Shown: positions 8,078-16,351 of the stretch, piece after piece
Layout of the letters: every line of letters starts with the position of its first letter
Numbering within the stretch: the stretch's first letter is position 1
NCBI GenBank assembly: GCA_019347805.1
Contig: JAHWKR010000023.1
Coordinates: 1-46,097, forward strand
Origin: Methanobacteriota archaeon
Lineage (GTDB): Archaea > Thermoplasmatota > E2 > JACPAO01 > JAHWKR01
Direction of reading: 5' to 3'
DNA: 46,097 nt
Notes under the pieces: generated by a model
Databases searched by the model: none
What the model saw: only the letters and a program-made list of their open reading frames with translations
What the model was told of the DNA's origin: nothing
Position numbers and translations under genes: made by a program

Positions 8078-11000
8078 TTACCCCGACTTTTCGCCCGTCC
8101 CGAGCGCAAGCTCCGGGTCGAGCCGGCCGAGCGCACCGAGGAGCGACCGCAAGAGCGGGTCGCGCCCGAGGGTCGTACCCTCACCGACGACGAGGAGGTG
8201 CTTGCGGGCACGGGTCACCGCCACGTTCAACCGTCTCGGTTCGCGCACGAAGCCCACCTCACCATGCGGATTTCCGCGCACGAGCGACACGACGACGAGG
8301 TCGCGCTCGCTCCCCTGGAACGCATCGATGGTGCCGACATCGACACCCGTACCTGCCAACATGCCGCGCAGGAGCCGCATCTGCGCCCGATACGCCGCGA
8401 TGACCGCGATGTCGGCCGGTGCGACACCCGATGCGACCGCCGCGCGGACGAACCGGTCGATCCACTCCGCCTCGGCCCTACGCTCCTTCGACGTGTCCCG
8501 CGCCGTCTCGCGCCCCGCCACATCGACAAAGAGCGCACGCGGCACCTCGGGAAGGAGCCCCGCATCGACAAGAGGACGCATCGCGGAGGGCTCGGTGGCC
8601 GTGTGGATGCGACCGCCATAGAAGCGCGCATCGCTCCACGCCACGATGTCGGGGTGCATCCGGTACTGCACCGAAAGCAGTGTGCCATGGCCTTCGCCGT
8701 AGGGCGCATGGAGGCGTTCGAAGAGCGACACCGCCAACCCCGCCTCCTCCGCCTCACGGCTCTGCACCACCGGAGGCAACTGCAGGTGGTCGCCCGTCAA
8801 GACGAGGCGCGGCGCGCGTTGCAACGACAACAGGCTCGCCGGTTCCGTCGCTTGCGACGCCTCGTCCTGCACCACGACATCGAACACGAGGCCATCCGGC
8901 AGCGAACCGCTCGAGACATGGGTCGTGAAGACCACCGGCATGCGCGACAACCAGTCGACCCCCGGCGCCCGCTCCCGCAACAGGTCGATGTGATAGGGCG
9001 CCAGATGCGGCCGCGTCAGACTCGGCCGGGGTCCGGTGCGCACCCCCGGAAGCCCCGCCGCGCCGCAGGCGTCCATGATGTTGTCGACCGCCGCATTGCT
9101 GTCCGCGGTGACGAGGACCCGGGAGCCGCGTGCCGCCTCCTGCCGGATGAGCTCGACGAGCGTGGTCGTCTTGCCGGTCCCCGGCGGGCCATGCAGGAGC
9201 GACAACCGCGGCGCCCCGAGCGCGTGCGCCACACCTTCCTGCTGTGACGCGTCGAGCCCTTCATTGAAAAGCCGCACCTCAGGCGGGACGCTCGGCGAAC
9301 CTTCCGTCTCAAGCAGCAGATGGGCGCGCAGACCACCAGGACCGGAAGCGGGGGTCACCGCCCCCTCGCCATAGACCCGCCGAACAGCGCGCGCGAGCAC
9401 ATCATAGATGCGCGGATTCCCGACGATGTCGACGCGGACGTCGCGCCCCGGCGCCCGACGCTCCTTCGATTCCTCGACGACGACCCGCACCTCGCGCGCC
9501 GAGACATCGGCGACCGTGCCGCGCATCGCCGGCTCGTAGTCGACACCGGGACTGAGGTCGACGAGCGTCCCGGGGGAAAGCTCGGTGTAGGGAAGCAGTG
9601 GCCGCTCTGCGCCCGAGCGTGCCGGGAGCACGAAACGCAACGCGGCCCCCGTCGGCGCCCGGTCCCGCCCCGCCAGCTCCAAGCCCACCAAGGTGCGGCC
9701 ACGGCGGACACGCTCCGCGGTCCCGACACTGTGGATCTCCCCGATGGAGATCTCCTCCTCGTGCGCCTTCTCCGCCTCCAGCCCCGCAAGAAGCCGGTCC
9801 ATCTGCAGGTCGGCCCGAAGCGGCTCGCGTGGCTTGACGAGCCGACGTTCGGCAAGGCGCGGCAGGTCGGGGCCGATGCGGAGCAGCGTCTCGGCGGCAC
9901 CATGCGGGTCGTCAGGGTCGAACGACGGCACGCGGCTCACGCGGAGCCGCTCCAGTGTGCGGATGAGGAGGACGCGCGGGTCGGGCGCAAGATGATGCAC
10001 CACCGGAGACCCCGCAAAACGCTCCCGGAACGAGGCGATGTCCTGGCGCAACACGGCACCGAACGCCTCCTCCGCGTCCCGGAACGCCAGCGCCAATGTC
10101 GCAAGGTCCACGCCGCCGGAGGACATGGCGAAAAGCGGCCCCACATCGACCGGCACCGGACCGAGCGGAACAGCCGGCCGGTCGAGCCGCGCCGCGATGT
10201 AATGGTCGGCAAGGAGCGCCGCGGCGGTCGCCTCCCCATGGTGCTCCAAGAGTTCGGGAAGCAGCCCGAGCACCGCCTGCCACCCCTCCGCGGAACGTTC
10301 CTTCACGGCGGCGGCAAGGTCGTGTGCGAGCACCGGAAGACCGGCGACATCGGCCAACCAGAGCGCCGGCGGAAGCGGCGCCCCCGACGCCTCGGCAAGC
10401 AGCCGCACCGTCTCGGCGAGCGCGACCCGCGATGCGTCATCGTCGGGCGCCGCCCGCGGCACCAAGACCCGCACCTCGAACGGCCGCCCCTCGTGTCCGA
10501 GCTGCGTCAGGATCGTCTGTTCGATGCGCCGCGGTGCCGCCGAGGGGTCGGCCAGGACGAGGCGGTCGACCGGACCGGTGGTCACCGATGGCGCGTCACC
10601 GGTCGTGACAAGCAGACGCGCCATCCCATCGGCGAGCGCCCGCCCCGCACGCGCGGCCAACTGCTCGCTCGCCGCGCCGCCGATGAACCGCGGCACGACA
10701 CCCGACCGGGACGCAGACTCCTCGAGTCCGCGTCCGATACCCGGGTCGGAGACCTGGATGATGGACTTGGCGTCCCGCAGGTCGGAGAGGCCGAGCCCCG
10801 CCACCGTCTTGCCGTCGAGCCGGTCGACGCTCTCGAACCGCACCCGCAACGGCCGCAACAGACCGGAACGGACCGCCGCCGCGACACCGAGGTCATAGGC
10901 GACGCCCCCGAGCGCATCGAGCCGCGGCCATGAAGATTCATCGGGCGGCGCAAGACGGGCCGCCATGAAGCCGGTGGTGAACGAGAAACGCAGACGCAAC

Positions 11001-11560
11001 ACCCGCTCGCAATCGGCATACGGAGCCGCCTCGGGACTGTCCACCACAAGGGTCGCCCGCTTCGCCACCCCGCGCAAACCCGCCATGTTGCGGAGCGCCG
11101 ACTCGGGGGACAGGATGACCAACCGCGCGGCCTTGTCCCAATCGCGCACGATCCGACCCGACGCATCGACCTCCTCGGCCGGGACGTTCATGCGCTCGCG
11201 CAGATAGCGGTCCCATCCTTCGCCCGCGCGCGCCGTCGGCGCAAGCAGCACCATGAACGGGTCCCGATGGCGCAGGTTGGCCAAGAGCATCGACGCCGCG
11301 TCGCGCAGGCCGAGCGACGCCGGCATCCGCACGACACCGCCGCCCCGCGCCGTCACCGCGCGCACCGCCGCCTGCGCTTCCGCTCCGAGCGCCGCAGGCA
11401 CGCTCCACGCCCGCGGTGGGATCCGACCCCCCTCCAACGCGGGTGGTCCGAACGTGCGCCGCTTCTTGCCGGCCCACTTGACACGACGGGCCTCACGGCA
11501 CTTCGGACAAGAATAGGGCAGGTTGCCGTGTTCGCAGAACCTGGCGCCCGCGGCGACCAC
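8078..11560 (-). CDS. Double helicase: degenerate Hef-like SF2 region fused to active UPF1/DNA2-like SF1 helicase
   Basis: This 1160-residue protein starts at a GTG with a TATA-like box 26 bases upstream. Residues 9-21 hold a small zinc motif, C-x-H-G then C-P-x-C. Residues about 60-370 follow the order of a Hef/FANCM-type SF2 helicase but with lost catalytic residues. Motif I is MPASLGLRDA with no GKT, motif Ia is VLLAPTARAGEGW, and motif II is LVVDSPEA in place of DEAH. Motif III is RFSFTTGFM, and there is a motif V/VI region around LLVTTGDAP to RRIEQTILTQLGHEG. After a linker of about 400 residues, the C-terminal part is an intact superfamily 1B helicase. It has Walker A GPPGTGKT at about 791, DEASQ near 896, QYRMHPDI, an SF1 motif V region and TRARKHLLVVG near 1115. 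It is probably an ATP-dependent nucleic acid helicase in repair or RNA/DNA hybrid metabolism. Confidence 0.85.
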   Translation of the reverse strand: MVAAGARFCEHGNLPYSCPKCREARRVKWAGKKRRTFGPPALEGGRIPPRAWSVPAALGAEAQAAVRAVTARGGGVVRMPASLGLRDAASMLLANLRHRDPFMVLLAPTARAGEGWDRYLRERMNVPAEEVDASGRIVRDWDKAARLVILSPESALRNMAGLRGVAKRATLVVDSPEAAPYADCERVLRLRFSFTTGFMAARLAPPDESSWPRLDALGGVAYDLGVAAAVRSGLLRPLRVRFESVDRLDGKTVAGLGLSDLRDAKSIIQVSDPGIGRGLEESASRSGVVPRFIGGAASEQLAARAGRALADGMARLLVTTGDAPSVTTGPVDRLVLADPSAAPRRIEQTILTQLGHEGRPFEVRVLVPRAAPDDDASRVALAETVRLLAEASGAPLPPALWLADVAGLPVLAHDLAAAVKERSAEGWQAVLGLLPELLEHHGEATAAALLADHYIAARLDRPAVPLGPVPVDVGPLFAMSSGGVDLATLALAFRDAEEAFGAVLRQDIASFRERFAGSPVVHHLAPDPRVLLIRTLERLRVSRVPSFDPDDPHGAAETLLRIGPDLPRLAERRLVKPREPLRADLQMDRLLAGLEAEKAHEEEISIGEIHSVGTAERVRRGRTLVGLELAGRDRAPTGAALRFVLPARSGAERPLLPYTELSPGTLVDLSPGVDYEPAMRGTVADVSAREVRVVVEESKERRAPGRDVRVDIVGNPRIYDVLARAVRRVYGEGAVTPASGPGGLRAHLLLETEGSPSVPPEVRLFNEGLDASQQEGVAHALGAPRLSLLHGPPGTGKTTTLVELIRQEAARGSRVLVTADSNAAVDNIMDACGAAGLPGVRTGPRPSLTRPHLAPYHIDLLRERAPGVDWLSRMPVVFTTHVSSGSLPDGLVFDVVVQDEASQATEPASLLSLQRAPRLVLTGDHLQLPPVVQSREAEEAGLAVSLFERLHAPYGEGHGTLLSVQYRMHPDIVAWSDARFYGGRIHTATEPSAMRPLVDAGLLPEVPRALFVDVAGRETARDTSKERRAEAEWIDRFVRAAVASGVAPADIAVIAAYRAQMRLLRGMLAGTGVDVGTIDAFQGSERDLVVVSLVRGNPHGEVGFVREPRRLNVAVTRARKHLLVVGEGTTLGRDPLLRSLLGALGRLDPELALGTGEKSG

Positions 11561-11582
11561 GTCACGCGGACCCGCACGTGCG

Positions 11583-11589
11583 TCTTAGG
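11583..11589 (-). promoter_or_regulatory. TATA-like box of the double helicase
   Basis: The minus strand reads CTAAGAC, centred about 26 bases before the GTG at 11560. It is a weak box but at the leaderless spacing seen elsewhere in this window. Confidence 0.35.
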
Positions 11590-11694
11590 TCTTTGGGGCA
11601 TGAGCCAGGACGGCCGGTGGACCCGCCGGCCGATGGCACCGCCACCCCAGGGCATCGAAGGTCCGGTCGCCGGAGTGGAGTCCCGCTTCGGGGT

Positions 11695-11700
11695 TTTATA
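11695..11700 (+). promoter_or_regulatory. TATA box with adjacent palindrome
   Basis: TTTATA is centred 25 bases before the ATG at 11722, which predicts a leaderless mRNA. A perfect 12-base palindrome, TCGATGCATCGA, lies at 11703-11714 between the box and the predicted transcription start, where a repressor could act. Confidence 0.55.
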
Positions 11701-11721
11701 GCTCGATGCATCGATGAAGAG

Positions 11722-12408
11722 ATGATGGCCTACCTGGTCGAGGCGCTCATCGCGACGGTCTCACTGGCCGCCGCCTCCGCGCTCGTCACCCTCCTCTGGG
11801 GCGTCGGCGCACGCACCGAGCGCGCCTTCGCCCGGGTGGCCGACACCTCCGGCTGGGACTACCGCCACAAGGCGACCGAGACGGCGACGAGCCCCTGCGT
11901 CCCGTCCGGATGGCGCGCCGGCCGGTCCGTCACCGGCCCGACCCAAAACGGCACCTTCCGGCTCACCGAACACATCGGCACCGGCCGCCATCCGTCGCGC
12001 GGGGTCCACCTGCAGATGCCGACCCAGCGGTCGAGCCCCGGCGTGCGCCTCCGCCCCGAGACCCGGTTCCGCCGCCATCGGCACGCCCCCGCACCGGAAG
12101 ACCATGACGCCACGTTCGCCGCCCGCTACCGCATCGACGGCGACCAGGCGTTCGCCCCTCATGTGCTGTCACCCGCCGCGCGCACGCTCCTTCTGAAGCC
12201 CGCAACCTCCATTCACCTCGATTGGAACGGGAACACCCTCGACATCTGGTTCCCCGTCACGCTCAGCCCCACGAGCGCCGCGACGCTCCTCGCCTACGGC
12301 ACCGCCTTGGCCCGATGCCTCGACACCGATGGCAGACCCCGCCGCGCGCGCCGCATCGCGCTCCCCGATGCGCACCCCCTCGGTGGCCCCCACGCCACCG
12401 CCGCCTGA
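11722..12408 (+). CDS. Hypothetical membrane-anchored protein
   Basis: I do not recognise this 228-residue protein. The first 28 residues form one hydrophobic helix (LVEALIATVSLAAASALVTLL), so it is probably anchored in the membrane by its N-terminus. The remaining soluble part is rich in Arg, Thr and Pro and includes a segment DATFAARYRIDGDQAF and a closing strand-rich part around SIHLDWNGNTLDIWFPVTL. The start is set by the TATA box 25 bases upstream. A longer frame upstream of the box is not coding in appearance. The gene is divergent from the double helicase and convergent with the addA-like gene. A strong hairpin separates it from the latter. Confidence 0.6.
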   Translation: MMAYLVEALIATVSLAAASALVTLLWGVGARTERAFARVADTSGWDYRHKATETATSPCVPSGWRAGRSVTGPTQNGTFRLTEHIGTGRHPSRGVHLQMPTQRSSPGVRLRPETRFRRHRHAPAPEDHDATFAARYRIDGDQAFAPHVLSPAARTLLLKPATSIHLDWNGNTLDIWFPVTLSPTSAATLLAYGTALARCLDTDGRPRRARRIALPDAHPLGGPHATAA

Positions 12409-12443
12409 TCACGACCCTGTTGTGTGCATGTGGTCCTCCCTCC

Positions 12444-12465
12444 GGGGCCGGCGAAAGCCGGCCCC
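12444..12465. terminator. Perfect hairpin with GAAA loop between convergent genes
   Basis: The sequence GGGGCCGGC, GAAA, GCCGGCCCC forms a perfect 9-base-pair stem closed by a GNRA-type tetraloop. It sits between two convergent stop codons (12408 and 12472). It may act as a transcript end or 3'-end stabiliser for the plus-strand gene. Confidence 0.55.
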
Positions 12466-12471
12466 TTCCGT

Positions 12472-15400
12472 CTACTCCTGCCAACCCGCGCAAGGGCCGC
12501 CGCGGCGCTGCCAGAACCCGCAACCGCCGCACATCGACCGGTCCGGGCGTGGCGGGAAGAGCTCGCTGACCGTCTCTTCGTCCGCGCCGCGCGTCGCCTC
12601 GATGCGACCGACGAGCCCTTCAAGAAGGCGTTCCGGCGCGACATCGACGACCTGGCCTTTCCCCGTATAGAGAAGACGCGCTTTTTGCGCCGCGACCGCA
12701 TCGGCGTAGAGCGCCGCCTGCAAGCGATGTCCGGTACGCTCCGCATGCCGCTCCGGGTCGTCCGTCGTATCGCTCTTGTAGTCGGTCACCACCCAGCCGT
12801 CGCCGTCCCGTTCGATGCGGTCCAACCGCCCACGGACATGGATGCCGTCGCCGATGCGTCGGTCGATCGCCACCTCGTGGAGCGCGTCCCGTCCCGCGAG
12901 CCGGGCGAGCGCGTTCTCGACGTGTCGCCGCACCGTCGCCAGCGTCGTCTCCGGGTCGCGGCCGATGGCCCTCGCGCGTCGATGGGCGCGCCGCATGACC
13001 GCGTCGGGGACGGGGTGCGCGGACGTCGCACCCGTTTCGAGCGCCTGGTGGACCAAGTCGCCGATGAGCGTCGCGTGTTCCTCGGTCGCCCGCACCGCGC
13101 GCGTCGGCCGTGGCTCCCTGATGCCGTCGACATGGCGATAACGGAAACGGGCCGGACAGGCCGCATGGACCTCCATGGCGCTCGGTGAGACGACCGTCAA
13201 GCGCGCAGGGACACCGATCGTGACCGGTGCATGCGGGGGCAGCACCTCGTCAACGGGTGCAGCTTGCAGCCGTGCCCGCAGGGGCTCGGCCGCGGCGGGG
13301 GTGACATCGAGGAGGTAGGGCACATCGTCCAGAGAGCGGACCGCCTCGTGTTGTGCCGCAAGCAGCGAGAGATAGGTCTCCTGGTCGAGCCCGAGCACGC
13401 CCTCGACCCAATCCATCCAACTTTTCGCCTCCTTCCGATGCGGAGACTTAGGGGTGCGTGTCTCTCCATCGGGGACGAAACGCGGGCTCCTGCCGGCCAA
13501 CATGAGATGGTCCCGTGCCCGTGTCGTCGCTACGTAGAGGAGTCGTTTCGCCTCGGCGCGTCCGCGACGCACGTTATCGTCCCTCAGTGCTGCATAGAGC
13601 GCGGTGTCGTGCAGTTCGCCGTCCTCACCACGTACCTTGGCCGCGACCAGGGTCAGGTCACCGACGGGGCCGCCACGGAACGCCGTCGGGAGGTGGCCAT
13701 ACTGCAGCGTACGGTCGAGCTCCGGTACCACGACGATCGGGAACTGCAGGCCCTTCGCGGCATGGACCGTGAGGATGCGCACACCATGCCCCGCCTCGAT
13801 GGGGACATGCGCCTCGCCCTCGTCGAGGTCGCTCTCCAGGATCGACTCGAGCGCGCGCACCGTTCGGCCGGGGTGGACGCCTTCGCGCGCCTCTATGTCA
13901 CGCACGATGTCGAGGAACTTCTCGATGTTGTGGACCGTCTGGGCGCGCCGCTCGTCGGCGCCCGAGGCCGCCAGATAACCGCTCGCGACGAGCGCCTCCT
14001 CGAGCACCACCGCGGACGGGTCGCGGCCGGCACGTCGACGCAGACGGCCGATGAGGTCGACCACCTCGGCCGGAGAGACCGGCGCCTCGTCCCGACCGCC
14101 AAGGTCCGCGCCCGACGCTGCCGCAGCCTTGAGACGCCGCCACGCGCTCATGCCGCGGCCGGCATCCTCGGTGTCGATCTGGCGGAGGCGCACGAGGGCC
14201 GCGTCTGTCCAGGCGAAGAACGGCGAGCGGAGCAGGCCCACCAGTTCGATGTCCCGGCTCGGGTCGGCAAGGACCGCCAGGAACCCGATCGTGTCCCACA
14301 CCTCTTGCGCGTCCCAGAAACCGCGCCCGCCGGCCACCGTGTGAGGGACACCCGATTCGCGCAGGGCGCGCACCAACTCGGGCACGAGCTTCCGCCTGGC
14401 GACGAGCACCGCCACATCATCATAGACCGCAGGACGACGGCCATCATCATCCTCGACGACAAGTGGCTCGGGGCCGTCGGCGTCCTGCACGATGCGGTCG
14501 ACGACCGCGCGAACCGCGAACTCCACCGGCGACAGGCGTGTCGAAGGTCCCGTCATGAGCCCGGCGTCGGCCATCGCCTGTGGATCGGCCGGTGAGACAA
14601 GGAGACGGATGGAACCGGCATGGCCGTCGTCGCCGCGACGATGCGCGGCGAGCGGTGCGGGGCTCGCCTCGTACGCCATGTGTTTCTCCCCGTGTTCCGG
14701 CGCGAACAGACGGTCGAAGAGGCCATTGGTGAACTTGACGATGTTCGGCAGAGAGCGGAAGTTCGTCTCCAGGCCGACGAGGCCCAGCCGTTCGTCGGCA
14801 TCCGGCTCGTCGGCCTCCTCGTCGTCCTTCAGCACCGGTCGCCGCGCCACACCATGGCGTTCGTTGGCGGCGCGCACCGCTTTCCGGCTGTCCTGGTAGA
14901 CCGTGACATCGGCGCCGCGGAACGAATAGATGGATTGCTTCTCGTCGCCGACGATGAAGAGCCGGTCTGGGCCGATCTCGGGTCGTGCCTCCGTCGCGCC
15001 GACCAATTCGTCGACCTCGACGAGTCCGATCGGAGGGTCTCCCTCGAGGTCGGCCGCCGTCGTCCAGCGCGTCGGTTCGGGCCGTGCCGGCGGTGGTGTG
15101 TCGTCCTTGGCGAGCGCATGCACGATGGCCCATTGCAAGGCGTCGGTGTCCTGGAACTCGTCAACGAGCAGATGGCGCCAGCGGGCTCGGAGCGGCCGCG
15201 CGAGCCATTCCCGGTCGAGGATGCGCGCCGCGGCCTCGAGCAGGTCCTGGTGGTCGAGGGTCCCGCGGACGTTCTTCTGGTCCGTGTAGCGGGCGAGCGC
15301 GTCGTCGAACACCTCGGCGAGGGCGCGCATGTCACCGAGCATCGCCGCGTCGAGGTCGCCAGGAAGCGCAGGGAACTTCGCATCACCAAGGAGGGCACCG

Positions 15401-16347
15401 AAGAGCGATTCCAGATCGTGCAGCACCCGCTCCCCCGTCTCGAGGTCGGCCAAGCGCTGCCATTCCGCCTTTGTACCGATAGCCGAGTGGGATTTCGCAT
15501 AGAAGATCCCGTCCTTCGTCGTGATGTGGGCATGGAGGTCGCAGAGTGCCTGTCCCTTCTCTGCGAGTGTGCCCTGACGTGCCGTCCGACACGCTCCCAG
15601 GCGGCCGAAGAAGATCTGGGTCGTCGCATGCTCCGCCCGAGCACCGAATCCGAGGATCCCGGACACGGCGGCCTCGATCTCCACGAGCGCGCGGTCCGCC
15701 ATCGCCTCGCCGAACGGCAGCATGTGTTCCAGGCAACGCGAAAGGAGCGTCTCGTCGTCGTAGAGGTCGAGCGTGGCACGCCAGTTCCTCGCGAACGGAC
15801 GGTCCTTCAGCATGTGCATGAGGAGCTCGTCGAGCGTCGACGGGGCCCGTACCGTGAGGAGCCCCGCGAGCCGCGCGCGCGTCTCGCCCGTCGCCGCGCG
15901 CACCGCGTCACGGACCGCCTCTGTCAGCATCTCGTTCTCCGCGGCGCCTTCGAGGATGCGGAAATCGGGATCGGTGCCGGCCTCGAGCGCATGGTCGCGC
16001 ACGATCTCCGCGGCGAGTCCATGGATGGTGGTGATGGTGGCGTCGGCCAACGCCCTCCGGTGACGCAGCCAGGTCCGATACGCTTCCGCGTCGCTCGCGT
16101 CCCGTGCGGCGCGCACCCGCTTCCGCACCTCTTTCGCGATGCGGTCGCGCATCTCGGCCGCGGCCTTGCGCGTGAACGTCACCGCGAGGATGTCCGCCGG
16201 TCCGACCGCTTGCTCGGGGTCGGCAAGCAGGCGCACGTAGCGCTCGGTGAGCACCCAAGTCTTGCCGGTGCCCGCACCCGCCGTTACGGCGAGGTTGCGG
16301 TCGAGCCGAAGGGCGAGCGCCTGTCCTCGTGTCGGTGTCGGGGTCAT
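12472..16347 (-). CDS. addA: AddA-like UvrD helicase-nuclease
   Basis: This 1291-residue superfamily 1A helicase carries a C-terminal RecB-type nuclease, the layout of AddA. The Walker A is AGAGTGKT (residues 23-30), and VTFTRKAAAEMRDRI is motif Ia. DEFQDTDALQ lies near 395, GDEKQSIYSFRGAD near 470, TVHAAKGLQFP near 855 and YVATTRARDHL near 935. The nuclease part has VVTDYKSD near 1185. A Cys at about 1062 (CPARFRYRH) and the last three Cys (C-x2-C-x9-C near 1272-1288) could bind an iron-sulfur cluster. This is unusual, because in bacterial AddAB the cluster is in AddB. The start is the ATG four bases after the stop of the upstream gene. The family role is resection of double-strand breaks. 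Confidence 0.88.
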   Translation of the reverse strand: MTPTPTRGQALALRLDRNLAVTAGAGTGKTWVLTERYVRLLADPEQAVGPADILAVTFTRKAAAEMRDRIAKEVRKRVRAARDASDAEAYRTWLRHRRALADATITTIHGLAAEIVRDHALEAGTDPDFRILEGAAENEMLTEAVRDAVRAATGETRARLAGLLTVRAPSTLDELLMHMLKDRPFARNWRATLDLYDDETLLSRCLEHMLPFGEAMADRALVEIEAAVSGILGFGARAEHATTQIFFGRLGACRTARQGTLAEKGQALCDLHAHITTKDGIFYAKSHSAIGTKAEWQRLADLETGERVLHDLESLFGALLGDAKFPALPGDLDAAMLGDMRALAEVFDDALARYTDQKNVRGTLDHQDLLEAAARILDREWLARPLRARWRHLLVDEFQDTDALQWAIVHALAKDDTPPPARPEPTRWTTAADLEGDPPIGLVEVDELVGATEARPEIGPDRLFIVGDEKQSIYSFRGADVTVYQDSRKAVRAANERHGVARRPVLKDDEEADEPDADERLGLVGLETNFRSLPNIVKFTNGLFDRLFAPEHGEKHMAYEASPAPLAAHRRGDDGHAGSIRLLVSPADPQAMADAGLMTGPSTRLSPVEFAVRAVVDRIVQDADGPEPLVVEDDDGRRPAVYDDVAVLVARRKLVPELVRALRESGVPHTVAGGRGFWDAQEVWDTIGFLAVLADPSRDIELVGLLRSPFFAWTDAALVRLRQIDTEDAGRGMSAWRRLKAAAASGADLGGRDEAPVSPAEVVDLIGRLRRRAGRDPSAVVLEEALVASGYLAASGADERRAQTVHNIEKFLDIVRDIEAREGVHPGRTVRALESILESDLDEGEAHVPIEAGHGVRILTVHAAKGLQFPIVVVPELDRTLQYGHLPTAFRGGPVGDLTLVAAKVRGEDGELHDTALYAALRDDNVRRGRAEAKRLLYVATTRARDHLMLAGRSPRFVPDGETRTPKSPHRKEAKSWMDWVEGVLGLDQETYLSLLAAQHEAVRSLDDVPYLLDVTPAAAEPLRARLQAAPVDEVLPPHAPVTIGVPARLTVVSPSAMEVHAACPARFRYRHVDGIREPRPTRAVRATEEHATLIGDLVHQALETGATSAHPVPDAVMRRAHRRARAIGRDPETTLATVRRHVENALARLAGRDALHEVAIDRRIGDGIHVRGRLDRIERDGDGWVVTDYKSDTTDDPERHAERTGHRLQAALYADAVAAQKARLLYTGKGQVVDVAPERLLEGLVGRIEATRGADEETVSELFPPRPDRSMCGGCGFWQRRGGPCAGWQE

Positions 16348-16351
16348 GGGA

